A program made the translations under genes and the position numbers. This document shows, one piece after another, positions 14,944-22,847 of a DNA stretch of 23,733 bases. The stretch comes from Croceimicrobium sp965658965 (GTDB taxonomy: Bacteria > Bacteroidota > Bacteroidia > Flavobacteriales > Schleiferiaceae), in contig CBFHVV010000044.1 in NCBI GenBank assembly GCA_965658965.1, forward strand, positions 1 through 23,733, given 5' to 3'. The notes beneath the pieces were generated by a model that was not told the DNA's origin, did no database searches, and saw nothing but the letters and a program-made list of their open reading frames with translations. Each line of letters starts with the position of its first letter. Positions within the stretch are counted from its first letter, which is position 1.

Positions 14944-16128
14944 GTGTCGAAAGCTACTCGCTTAATTCTAATTCTTGGAGCAATTGCTGCGCTAGGACCA
15001 CTTAGCATAGATATGTACCTGCCCGGTTTCCCAGAAATGGCGAATGATTTAGAAACTGAAATCGAATTGCTGAGCTTAAGCTTAACCGCTTATTTTGTAG
15101 GAATAAGTATCGGGCAAATTATATATGGACCACTTTTAGATCGCTATGGCAGAAAAAAACCACTGCTTATTGGCTTTGGCATTTATGTAATTGCGGCCCT
15201 TGGCTGTGCAATATCTCCAAATATTTCCACCTTTATTACCATGCGCTTTTTACTCGCTTTGGGCGGATGCGCAGGTATGGTAGCTACCCGAGCAATAATT
15301 AGAGATAGTTTTAAGGCTAGCGAAGTGGCCCGTGCTTTTTCAGCCTTAATTCTTGTCATGGGTGTGGCTCCTATCTTGGCTCCAATGCTGGGAGGTCTTA
15401 TTTTACAAAACTTTGGTTGGCCTGTAATCTTCTTTTTCCTGGCCGCTTATGCGCTTTTAATTCTGCTCTTTGTGGGCTTTTTCCTTCAGGAAACGCATGT
15501 CGGGGATAATCAGGTTTCGCTCTTACCGAAACAAGTCTTTATTCAGTATCGTAAGGTTTTAAAAAACCGAAGTTTTTATATATACGGATTAGCAGGAAGT
15601 GTGGCTATGGCAGCAATGTTTACCTATATTTCGGGCTCTCCCTTTGTTGTACGAGAAGTACTGCAGTTCGATGAAATTTATTTCGGTTGGATTTTCGGAG
15701 CTAATGCTATTGGCTATATTACTGCCAGTCAAATAAACCGGCGATTATTAAAGTTTTATGCTACCCAACTTATTGCAAGTAGAGTTTCGGTGGTCTTTGG
15801 TGTTTTATCGCTAGGTCTGATAACTCAGGTGGTATTAAATCTGCCTAATATGTATCTTTTTATTATAAACTTGTTTTTATTCTTATCCTGCTTAGGCTTT
15901 ATCAATCCTAATATGCAGGCACTGGCACTAGGGCCCTTTACCAAAAATGCAGGTGTGGCTTCTGCCTTAGTCGGAGGCTTAAGAATGTTAAGTGGAGTTT
16001 TTGCTTCCTTATTAATTTCGCTGCTCCATGATGGAACCGCCATACCCATGGGCCTCTTAATGGGCCTATCGGGCATAGGATTTTTCTTAATACTAAAGTT
16101 TAATAAAGTTGAAGAGCAAAGCCTTTAA
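14944..16128 (+). CDS. Bcr/CflA-type MFS multidrug efflux transporter
   Basis: A 394-residue, 12-helix inner-membrane proton antiporter of the drug:H+ antiporter-1 group. The first helix carries the Bcr/CflA signature LGPLSIDMYLPGFPEMA with Asp23, and loop 2-3 the MFS motif A GPLLDRYGRKKP (62-73). Motif C-like VMGVAPILAPMLGG lies in helix 5. The start is GTG at 14944 (the ninth base after the preceding stop). Substrates cannot be named; relatives export drugs, sulfonamide or dipeptides. It is followed by the PhzF-like gene with a three-base gap, so the two are probably coexpressed and may act on a related compound, though that is a guess. Confidence 0.93.
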   Translation: MSKATRLILILGAIAALGPLSIDMYLPGFPEMANDLETEIELLSLSLTAYFVGISIGQIIYGPLLDRYGRKKPLLIGFGIYVIAALGCAISPNISTFITMRFLLALGGCAGMVATRAIIRDSFKASEVARAFSALILVMGVAPILAPMLGGLILQNFGWPVIFFFLAAYALLILLFVGFFLQETHVGDNQVSLLPKQVFIQYRKVLKNRSFYIYGLAGSVAMAAMFTYISGSPFVVREVLQFDEIYFGWIFGANAIGYITASQINRRLLKFYATQLIASRVSVVFGVLSLGLITQVVLNLPNMYLFIINLFLFLSCLGFINPNMQALALGPFTKNAGVASALVGGLRMLSGVFASLLISLLHDGTAIPMGLLMGLSGIGFFLILKFNKVEEQSL

Positions 16129-16131
16129 AAT

Positions 16132-16929
16132 ATGAAGAATTTTTGCATTGTTACCGTCTTTCATAATCTTAAACAAGGGTTAAAAGGCAATACAGCCGCC
16201 GTTTTAGAACTCACATCCGATTTAAGTGAAGACAACTATTCGCAATTGGCAGAAGAATTTAATCAGCCAGCCACCAGCTTTATTAAGCAAGAAAAAGAAG
16301 GGCATTACCAAGTTCGTTGGTTTGCACCAGATGAAGAGATTGGCTTATGCGGGCATGGTTCTTTAGCAATTGCCGCTTATTTAAAAGAGGTGAAGGGAGA
16401 AGATAAAGGCATTCTCCATTTTGCAGATGGCCTGATTGAAGTGGGCTTTGATGGAAGCGATTATTATATGTGGATTGAGCCTATTGAAGTTATTGCCCAC
16501 AAGGCGCCTCCGCAGGGGCTTGAAGAAGCTTTAGGTTGTAAAATCGTTGATTATTTCACCACTTCAAATAAAAATATCGTTCTACTTAAAGATCAAAGCA
16601 CCTTAAAGAAGCTCAAACCAGACTTTAGAGCTTTAGCTAAACTAGAACCTTTTGGCTACAGCGTTACCGCACCGGGTGACTCGGCCGATTTTGTGTCGCG
16701 TACTTTTGTGCCCAAAGTAAAGCAGCTGGAAGACCATGCTACGGGCTCTTCGCACGCATTACTTACTCCTTTTTGGAGCGAGCGCTTGATGAAAAATAAA
16801 ATGCAAGCCTTGCAGTTAAGTCCACGTGGTGGCTCTTTTACCTGTGAGATTCACCTAAATAAAGTGTTGCTAAAGGGCCAAGCTAAAATTTGGGCCCGCG
16901 GAAATGCTTCTCAAAGCTATGAACTTTAA
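16132..16929 (+). CDS. PhzF family protein with altered catalytic position
   Basis: A 265-residue protein with the PhzF double hot-dog-like fold, a family of isomerases including the phenazine enzyme. Family marks are GNTAAV (19-24), FAPDEEIGLCGHGSLA (64-79, with His75) and EDHATGSSHALLTPFW (200-215, with Asp201). Aligning NQPATSF (44-50) to the usual NLSETAF places Ala47 where the general acid/base Glu45 of PhzF lies, so ordinary isomerase chemistry may be lost or reorganised; His75 and Asp201 are kept. It probably shares a transcript with the efflux gene, three bases upstream. Only 23 T-rich bases separate it from the AlbA_2 gene. Real phenazine genes are absent. Confidence 0.9.
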   Translation: MKNFCIVTVFHNLKQGLKGNTAAVLELTSDLSEDNYSQLAEEFNQPATSFIKQEKEGHYQVRWFAPDEEIGLCGHGSLAIAAYLKEVKGEDKGILHFADGLIEVGFDGSDYYMWIEPIEVIAHKAPPQGLEEALGCKIVDYFTTSNKNIVLLKDQSTLKKLKPDFRALAKLEPFGYSVTAPGDSADFVSRTFVPKVKQLEDHATGSSHALLTPFWSERLMKNKMQALQLSPRGGSFTCEIHLNKVLLKGQAKIWARGNASQSYEL

Positions 16930-16952
16930 GTTTCTTTTTTTCTTTTATTCCT

Positions 16953-17639
16953 ATGGATTGGGAGCTGGATAAGCATAATAGACATTTAGAAATTGCGCGT
17001 GGTGATAATAGCGAGCTGTACCGACTGATTAGAGAAGGCGAACATCAGCAACTGGATTTTAAATTCCGCATTGACAGTAGCATTAAAATAGCACGCACCC
17101 TCTCCTCTTTTGCAAATACCGATGGCGGACGTTTGCTTATTGGGGTTAAGGACAATGGGAAAATAACGGGCATTATTCCTGAAGAGGAATACTTTATGAT
17201 TGAAGGAGCTGCAGAATTATACTGTGAACCCAAGGTCGACTTCAGCTACCAAGTTTATGACATCGAAGAAAAATACGTCCTAGTTATTTACATAAGCCCA
17301 TCTGCCGAAAGGCCCCATTTTGTTAAAGAAGTGGATGGCAAACGCCTAGCATATATCCGACAGGAAGACGAGAACTTTGTGGCCAACAGAGTACTGCTGC
17401 GCTTTTTACGCGATCGAAGTCCTAATAATGAACGGAAAAACCTGGTGGCTTATGGACCAGCAGAACGTAGCCTTTTTGATTACCTAAGCGAAAACGAGGA
17501 AATTAGCTTGAGCAAATTTTCACGAATTGCAAAAATACCTCTGAATAAAGCCGAAAAAATACTGTCCTTGTTCTTAAAGTGGGGCGTTATTGATTTTGAA
17601 GCCAAGGATGGCGGAATTCGCTTTTATCTAAAAGAATGA
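16953..17639 (+). CDS. AlbA_2 (Schlafen-type) putative regulator with C-terminal helix-turn-helix
   Basis: A 228-residue protein. Residues about 20-140 resemble the AlbA_2/Schlafen AAA_4-type domain, with SSFANTDGGRLLIGVKDNGK (51-70), the most conserved part, an upstream acidic motif QQLDFKF (32-38) and the strand VLVIYISPS followed by RPHFVK. The C-terminal part (about 165-228) reads like a winged helix: ERSLFDYLSENEEISLSKFSRIAKIPLNKAEKILS-type segments. Family members are usually called transcriptional regulators or nucleic-acid-binding proteins. It may be regulated with the two genes before it. A bulged hairpin follows the stop at 17641-17658, too weak to call as a terminator. Confidence 0.82.
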   Translation: MDWELDKHNRHLEIARGDNSELYRLIREGEHQQLDFKFRIDSSIKIARTLSSFANTDGGRLLIGVKDNGKITGIIPEEEYFMIEGAAELYCEPKVDFSYQVYDIEEKYVLVIYISPSAERPHFVKEVDGKRLAYIRQEDENFVANRVLLRFLRDRSPNNERKNLVAYGPAERSLFDYLSENEEISLSKFSRIAKIPLNKAEKILSLFLKWGVIDFEAKDGGIRFYLKE

Positions 17640-17873
17640 GAGCTAAGCATTGCTAGCTTTGGATCTATTAAAATTGTTCTAAGCTTAATGATAAGACTAT
17701 CAATCAAAAATCTTCCGTCATTAATAGCGCCTTCTTCTAAGAAAAGAAGGTACTTGGTATTTATCCTTTCAGCAATTTCAAACTTGAAAAAGCAACAACA
17801 AGATACTTTATCAAAAACTCTTCTCACTATTTTTTAAAAACCCTGAAGTTCAGTAAGCTAGTCTCCTTTGGAG

Positions 17874-18398
17874 TTACACGTTCAAGTTCCCCTCCATTAA
17901 AATAGAACCAGGTAAGGCATTATCGAAAAACTTTTTAAGGCTAATCATCTGCCTACGAGCCCGTTTCTTACCCCAATAACCAGCTAAGAAAACAGCTAGA
18001 GCAAATACCACAGATCCTGGTATTAACCAAAAGCCCCAGATATCCTTTCCCAAGCTAAACTGAGAATAGCTCAGTATAAATCCACCGAAGAGCATTAAAC
18101 CAGCCAAACTATAAAGGAACATAAAAAAGGTCCATACTGCTGCGGCTGGGCCAATTACCACGCGAATTACTGTACCTTCATTCCCCTCCTCTGCCTCAAA
18201 ATTTAGGTCCATTTCAGGGGACCAAAGATGTTTGATAGGTTTTTTGTAAGAAAAAATTAAATGCCCATGGGTCTTTTTAAATTTCAAAGGCCACTTGTCT
18301 GGCTCGCTTTCAATTGCTTGTCTTAGACTTTTGTTTAAATCGGCAACTTTACGAGGGTTGCTAAACTTATAACGTGGCCTTAATTCGTATTCAGACAT
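17874..18398 (-). CDS. Membrane protein of unknown function, two transmembrane segments
   Basis: A 174-residue protein I do not recognise. The N-terminal 80 residues are soluble and look like an alpha/beta sandwich (HLIFSYKKPIKHLWSPEMDL), then two hydrophobic segments at about 82-110 and 121-142, and a cationic helix KKRARRQ (144-150). This topology would put both ends in the cytoplasm. The positions of Trp and Glu in the N-terminal part suggest a domain rather than a mere anchor. It is a lone minus-strand gene between two plus-strand blocks: its stop lies about 235 bases from the AlbA_2 stop, and its start faces the thioesterase gene across 192 bases that show no strong promoter match for it. 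Confidence 0.65.
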   Translation of the reverse strand: MSEYELRPRYKFSNPRKVADLNKSLRQAIESEPDKWPLKFKKTHGHLIFSYKKPIKHLWSPEMDLNFEAEEGNEGTVIRVVIGPAAAVWTFFMFLYSLAGLMLFGGFILSYSQFSLGKDIWGFWLIPGSVVFALAVFLAGYWGKKRARRQMISLKKFFDNALPGSILMEGNLNV

Positions 18399-18572
18399 AT
18401 TCTCAATGCTTAGGTAGGTGGTTAATGCAGTGGAACTTAGGCTTGCTCCATTAAATGACTAAAATTAAGAATAGATTTTGAGGACTCTATCGCCGAACTA
18501 ATAATTATTTACTTAGACTTTTAGCGAGCTAAAACTGCCGCAGCAAGGCTAACACAATTTTAAAAAAGCCAA

Positions 18573-18580
18573 TACCTTTG
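18573..18580 (+). promoter_or_regulatory. Candidate -7 box for the thioesterase-tex pair
   Basis: TACCTTTG matches TANNTTTG exactly and lies only 10 bases before the ATG at 18591, so the leader would be very short. No TTG is seen at the expected upstream spacing. Confidence 0.4.
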
Positions 18581-18590
18581 TACTATAACT

Positions 18591-18977
18591 ATGAGTGAAA
18601 TATATTCCTTCTCTTTAACCGTAAAGCCAGAGCATATCGATGATTTACAGCATGTAAACAATGTTGTTTATCTGCAATGGGTGCAGGATATTGCCGGCCA
18701 ACATTGGTTTTCTAAGAACGAGCTTCTGCCCCTAGATAAGTTAGTTTGGGTGGCGCGCGAGCATCGCATTGAATATTTGGCACCTGCTCTTTTGGGCGAA
18801 AAATTAGTGCTTAGCACTTTTGTAGAAAAGATGCAAGGCGTAAGCAGTACTCGTATTGTAGAAATAAGAAAAGCGGGCAAGATAATCTGCAAATGCACCA
18901 GCCAGTGGATTTTGGTTGATCAGCAAAATATGCGCCCCCGTAGAATTCCCTCAGAAATTACCGATTTGTTTATATGA
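18591..18977 (+). CDS. Acyl-CoA thioesterase of the hot-dog fold (YbgC/FadM type)
   Basis: A 128-residue hot-dog protein that probably hydrolyses acyl-CoA or aroyl-CoA. The conserved opening helix region contains HIDDLQHVNNVVYLQWVQD (15-33), the family segment carrying the catalytic Asp (Asp17 or 18) and HVNN. Later strands include WVAREHRIEYLAPALLGE and STRIVEIRKAGKIICKCTSQWILVD, both typical. Substrate is unknown. The stop TGA overlaps the ATG of tex by four bases (ATGA at 18974), so translation is probably coupled; the functional link between a thioesterase and an RNA-binding factor is unclear. Confidence 0.88.
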   Translation: MSEIYSFSLTVKPEHIDDLQHVNNVVYLQWVQDIAGQHWFSKNELLPLDKLVWVAREHRIEYLAPALLGEKLVLSTFVEKMQGVSSTRIVEIRKAGKIICKCTSQWILVDQQNMRPRRIPSEITDLFI

Positions 18978-21100
18978 GCCACACCGAAAGAATTAGTCGC
19001 GATTTAAGTATTAAAAGCTATCAAATTGATAGTGTTTTAAAGCTTTTTAAGGAAGGAGCTACCATTCCTTTTATTGCGCGCTACCGCAAAGAACAAACTG
19101 GCGGATTAGACGAGATTGCACTTGAGAATATTCAAAAGCGTGAGCAATATTACAGTGACTTAGCCAAGCGTAAAGAATATGTTTTAAATAGCATATCTGA
19201 GCAAAATAAATTAGACGCGAACTTAAAAGAGCGCATCGAAAATTGTTGGGACAGCAAAGAGTTAGAGGATTTATACCTCCCCTATAAAAGCAAGCGCAAA
19301 ACCAAAGCCGATGATGCTCGAGCCAAAGGATTGGAACCTCTTGCGGGACGTTTAATGAAGGAAGACCTTCGAGATCTAGAAAGCTTTGCACTGCAATTTG
19401 TAAAAGGCTCGGTAAGTAGTATAGAAGAAGCCCTGCAAGGCGCACGAGATATTATGGCCGAATGGATAGCAGAGCGACCACAAACGCGTCAAGCCTTACG
19501 CCGTCTCTTTCAAAGGAAGGCGGTTTTGGAAACTAAAGAAACCAAAACGGAACATGCCGAAAGAGAGAAATTCCGCGATTACTTCTCCTACCAACAAGAA
19601 AGTAACCGTATACCAAGCCATCGCTTACTAGCACTCTTAAGGGCCGAAAAAGAAAAAATTATCCGCATTAGCTGTCGCCCCGAGGAGGAAGAAGCCATAA
19701 GTTTATTAGAGCGCTTGCTAATTAAAGGTCGTAGTGAAGCTTCTCAGCAAAAGTTTACTGCACTGGAAGATGCTTATAAACGCTTGCTCCGACCTTCCTT
19801 AGAAAATGAGCTATTAAAAGACCTTAAAGCAAAGGCCGATAAAGAAGCAATTGCGGTTTTCGTAAAAAATTTACAGCAACTTTTAATGAGTTCTCCCTTG
19901 GGGGCGAAACGGATTTTAGCGATTGATCCCGGATTTCGAACGGGCTGTAAAACGGTTTGCTTATCAGAACAAGGAGATCTTTTGCATAATGAGACCATTT
20001 TTCCACACGCCGCTTCTGCCAGCGAGCGCAGTAAAGCTATGAGCAAGGTTTCGCAACTGGTAGAAGCTTATAAAATTGATGCAATTGCAGTTGGAAATGG
20101 CACTGCTGGTAGAGAAACAGAAGAGTTTTTAGAGAAAATACAATATCGCCGCAAAGTGACAATTTATACGGTAAATGAGGCGGGCGCTTCTATTTATTCC
20201 GCATCTACTATTGCACGTGAAGAGTTTCCAAATTTTGATATTACCGTGCGTGGTGCAGTTTCTATCGGTCGTCGCCTGATGGATCCCTTGGCTGAATTGG
20301 TGAAAATTGAACCAAAATCTATTGGAGTAGGACAGTATCAGCACGATGTAGATCAGAAAAATTTGCATGAATCACTCGACAATACCGTGATGCGTGTAGT
20401 AAATCAAGTGGGAGTTGATTTAAATACAGCTAGCAGCCATCTTTTGCAATACATCTCTGGCTTAGGGAAAAAACTTGCCGAGGAAATAATTAGTCACCGC
20501 CAAGAATTGGGTGGCTTTACAAAGCGTAGTGAACTAAAAAAGGTTAAAGGCTTAGGCGCCAAGGCATTTGAACAAAGTGCTGGATTTTTACGCATTAGTC
20601 AGGCTGCAAACCCGCTAGACGCCACAGCTGTGCATCCCGAGTCTTACCCTATTGTAAAGACTATGGCCGAAAAAGCTAAAATGAGCTTGGAGGAATTGAT
20701 TAATAATAAAGAGTATTTAGCAAAAATTAGAGCAGAAGATTTTACCACTGCAGACTTTGGTCTAATCTCGGTTCAAGCCATTATTGAAGAGTTGAAAAAA
20801 GTAGGCAGAGATATTAGGGGTGCCGTAAAAGCATTTTCTTTTGATCCACGTTTACGTAAAATTGAAGACCTGCAAGTAGGTATGATTTTGCCTGGTATTG
20901 TCAGTAATATAACCAATTTCGGCGCTTTTGTAGATATTGGCGTAAAGCAAGATGGCTTGGTACATGTTTCGCAATTAGCAAATCGCTTTGTAAAAGATCC
21001 CCTAGAAATTGTGCAATTGCAAGAGCAGGTGCGCGTAAAGGTGCTCGAAGTAGATATCCCTAAGAAGAGAATTCAACTGTCAATTAAGATGGCGGAGTAA
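18974..21100 (+). CDS. tex: Tex family S1 RNA-binding transcription accessory protein
   Basis: A 708-residue nucleic-acid-binding factor related to eukaryotic Spt6 and linked to transcription. Visible domains are the N-terminal Tex helical region (about 1-190, including EGATIPFIARYRKEQTGGL at 27-45), the YqgF-like RNase H-fold domain starting at RILAIDPGFRTG (313-324), helix-hairpin-helix repeats (about 488-540, with HLLQYISGLGKKLAEEI and KKVKGLGAKAFEQ) and a C-terminal S1 domain (635-706). The SPLG and LHESLD stretches are family signatures. Length is near the family norm (about 710-780). It is translationally coupled to the thioesterase gene. No terminator was found after the stop. Confidence 0.96.
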   Translation: MSHTERISRDLSIKSYQIDSVLKLFKEGATIPFIARYRKEQTGGLDEIALENIQKREQYYSDLAKRKEYVLNSISEQNKLDANLKERIENCWDSKELEDLYLPYKSKRKTKADDARAKGLEPLAGRLMKEDLRDLESFALQFVKGSVSSIEEALQGARDIMAEWIAERPQTRQALRRLFQRKAVLETKETKTEHAEREKFRDYFSYQQESNRIPSHRLLALLRAEKEKIIRISCRPEEEEAISLLERLLIKGRSEASQQKFTALEDAYKRLLRPSLENELLKDLKAKADKEAIAVFVKNLQQLLMSSPLGAKRILAIDPGFRTGCKTVCLSEQGDLLHNETIFPHAASASERSKAMSKVSQLVEAYKIDAIAVGNGTAGRETEEFLEKIQYRRKVTIYTVNEAGASIYSASTIAREEFPNFDITVRGAVSIGRRLMDPLAELVKIEPKSIGVGQYQHDVDQKNLHESLDNTVMRVVNQVGVDLNTASSHLLQYISGLGKKLAEEIISHRQELGGFTKRSELKKVKGLGAKAFEQSAGFLRISQAANPLDATAVHPESYPIVKTMAEKAKMSLEELINNKEYLAKIRAEDFTTADFGLISVQAIIEELKKVGRDIRGAVKAFSFDPRLRKIEDLQVGMILPGIVSNITNFGAFVDIGVKQDGLVHVSQLANRFVKDPLEIVQLQEQVRVKVLEVDIPKKRIQLSIKMAE

Positions 21101-21475
21101 TTTAGGCTTGGTGAAAAGATTTAAAGAGTAGCTGCATTAATCGGCATCGTCTCGGATTTTCAAAAACTCCATGGTCTATTTCATATTTAAACTACTATTT
21201 GTCTTTAATTCAGACCTCCTAATAGATTGATATTCAGTTTTATTTAACTTATTGACAGCCCTCTTATTCTGTGCGAAATCACTCATTTAGCTCAAGGACT
21301 GAAGCTAGGAAGTAAGCTGCGCTTAGGGCGTGATTGAAAAAATGGAATGCATCTACGCTAAGTAAAAGCGGCTAATGGAAGTAAGTAGTTTTAGAAAAGA
21401 GAAAAGAGCAATGAGAATTAGTATTAGATTTAATTAAGCTTATTAATTAAATTGCCCGTATAATTCGTCATTATT
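21101..21475. other. 375-base intergenic region after tex
   Basis: No convincing gene on either strand. A bulged inverted repeat CTTAG-CGT/ACG-CTAAG (21322-21331 and 21355-21362) could form a hairpin. The region ends with a strong AT-rich inverted repeat just before the DUF3667 gene (listed separately). No Rho-independent terminator for tex and no clear TANNTTTG promoter was seen. The base composition is more even in the middle (around 21290-21370) than in the AT-rich flanks. Confidence 0.55.
21428..21452. promoter_or_regulatory. AT-rich inverted repeat upstream of the DUF3667 gene
   Basis: ATTTAATTAA (21428-21437) and TTAATTAAAT (21443-21452) form perfect 10-base arms around a 5-base spacer, centred 36 bases before the ATG. 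It lies in the promoter position and could be an operator for a dimeric regulator, or it could simply be AT-rich DNA. Confidence 0.35.
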
Positions 21476-22207
21476 ATGGAAAAGGATTTAGCACCGGGAG
21501 AAGACAGTTTAGAGCTCGTGCAAAAGCGAAAAGTTCGTCGCTTCAAGCTCTCTAATGTTTTTTCTTGGATTTTAGATGGCTTTAATATGGATCATGGCGC
21601 TTTTTACACTTTAAAAAACCTAATTTATCGTCCGGGTGAAATGGTGCGCAGCTACCTTTATCTTGGTAGGCTAGACTTTACACCGCCAATTCGTTTACTC
21701 TTAGTCACCACAACCTTGGTTTTAATAGCCTTCAAATATTCGAGTATTAGCGAATATACCTTCGAAAATATTGGGAGCACCAATTCTAGTGAGCAGGCAA
21801 ACTTCAATCAGTATTATCTCAATATTTTAGAGGATTATACCAATGTGTTTCTATGGTTACTTATCCCAAATTTGGCCTTATTTAGTTGGCTCTTTAACCG
21901 GAAGAGTAAATATAATTTCGCAGAAAATCTCGTGCTGAATACCTATTATACGGTATTTGCCAATATTAGCTATTTGATGTTTTTCACAGATAGATGGATT
22001 GGAATTGAGCTTATTTATCCAATCTATTTGATAGTTAACATTTTACATTATGTGCTCTGCCTAAGAGGCATGTTTGAAATTAGCTGGTTTAAAGCTTTGT
22101 GGCAAAGCCTACTAATATTAGTCTTATCCTTGCTATTCTACTTTATCTTGCTAAGCCTTACACTGTTTATTATACTCAAAGTGGGGGCTTTTACTCCTCC
22201 TCAATAG
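21476..22207 (+). CDS. DUF3667-like membrane protein
   Basis: A 243-residue integral membrane protein. The region AFYTLKNLIYRPGEMVRSYLYLGR (42-65), followed by FTPPIRLLLV, matches the DUF3667 pattern of Bacteroidota proteins, (R/K)PG...YL.G.R..F..P.R.L. Five hydrophobic segments follow, near residues 70-95, 118-142, 155-172, 182-198 and 207-235. The N-terminal cysteine zinc knuckle found in many family members is absent; a charged start, SLELVQKRKVRRFKLS, takes its place. The function is unknown. The stop codon lies inside the end of the convergent DUF4294 gene, a 17-base overlap at 22191-22207. Confidence 0.7.
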   Translation: MEKDLAPGEDSLELVQKRKVRRFKLSNVFSWILDGFNMDHGAFYTLKNLIYRPGEMVRSYLYLGRLDFTPPIRLLLVTTTLVLIAFKYSSISEYTFENIGSTNSSEQANFNQYYLNILEDYTNVFLWLLIPNLALFSWLFNRKSKYNFAENLVLNTYYTVFANISYLMFFTDRWIGIELIYPIYLIVNILHYVLCLRGMFEISWFKALWQSLLILVLSLLFYFILLSLTLFIILKVGAFTPPQ

Positions 22208-22847
22208 TATCTAAGCTGGTAATGGGAACCCGTTCCTTTAAGCGACCTTGGCTGATAGCACGTTGGAGAATGTTTTCAATCAATTTATCTTCTTCATCTT
22301 CCTTTGGAGCGTAAGGAGTTTTAAGATCTATTTTATTAAAGAAGGCGATTCCATTCCACCAAAAGGCATTCCAGCCACTGCGGTACTCTTTAATGAGATT
22401 ATAACTAGACATGCCTGTTTCGCGATATACTAATTTAGATAAGATCTGCCCCTCATTGTGGGTAAGCTTAACCATTTCATCTTCAAACTCATCCTTAAGA
22501 TAATCATTAAAAGCCTTAATTAACTTTTTCCGCTTGCGCTTACTTTTACCTACTAAGGTTAGATTGAGGCTATCGAGCTTATTCCCTGCAATTACCGCGT
22601 AGGGGTAAACTTTCATGACTTTTCGCTTCAAAATATAGTAGCGCCTTCTCGCCTCGCGACTATCAAAAGTAGGCTTGTCCACCAATAAAACTTCGTCTAA
22701 CACAAAAATGGGAATGGTGTCGCCATCAACAATAATGGCATCCATAATATTGTGACGATTTTTACTGGCATATTGGACAATACTATCCTTTTGGGCAAAA
22801 GCAGCAACACTATTTAGTAAAAATAAGCCTATCAGAAAATGCTTCAT
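22191..22847 (-). CDS. DUF4294 family secreted protein
   Basis: A 218-residue protein of a family found mainly in Bacteroidota. A signal peptide ends near AFAQ (residue 19). The hallmark is ETGMSSYNLIKEYRSGWNAF (143-162) followed by WWN, with the upstream basic segment REARRRYYILKRKVMKVYPY (64-83), which together define DUF4294. Lysine-rich KRKRKK (104-109) and the acidic C-terminus (EDEED, TIEEE) are less conserved. It has no known activity. The start overlaps the stop of the biotin carboxylase gene by four bases (TGA/ATG), so the two are cotranscribed; the 3' end overlaps the DUF3667 gene. Confidence 0.88.
   Translation of the reverse strand: MKHFLIGLFLLNSVAAFAQKDSIVQYASKNRHNIMDAIIVDGDTIPIFVLDEVLLVDKPTFDSREARRRYYILKRKVMKVYPYAVIAGNKLDSLNLTLVGKSKRKRKKLIKAFNDYLKDEFEDEMVKLTHNEGQILSKLVYRETGMSSYNLIKEYRSGWNAFWWNGIAFFNKIDLKTPYAPKEDEEDKLIENILQRAISQGRLKERVPITSLDTIEEE

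Noticed and set aside
16132..16929. Phenazine biosynthesis locus suggested by the PhzF match
   Set aside because: No other phenazine genes are present and PhzF-fold proteins are widespread in bacteria without phenazines.
17624..17827. 67-codon minus-strand frame as a real gene
   Set aside because: It overlaps the AlbA_2 coding end, has no family match that I recognise and no start-site support; listed only as a possible remnant.
19071..19445. 124-codon minus-strand open frame inside tex
   Set aside because: It lies wholly opposite the strongly conserved Tex coding sequence, has no recognisable family and an odd composition, and is explained by the codon use of tex.
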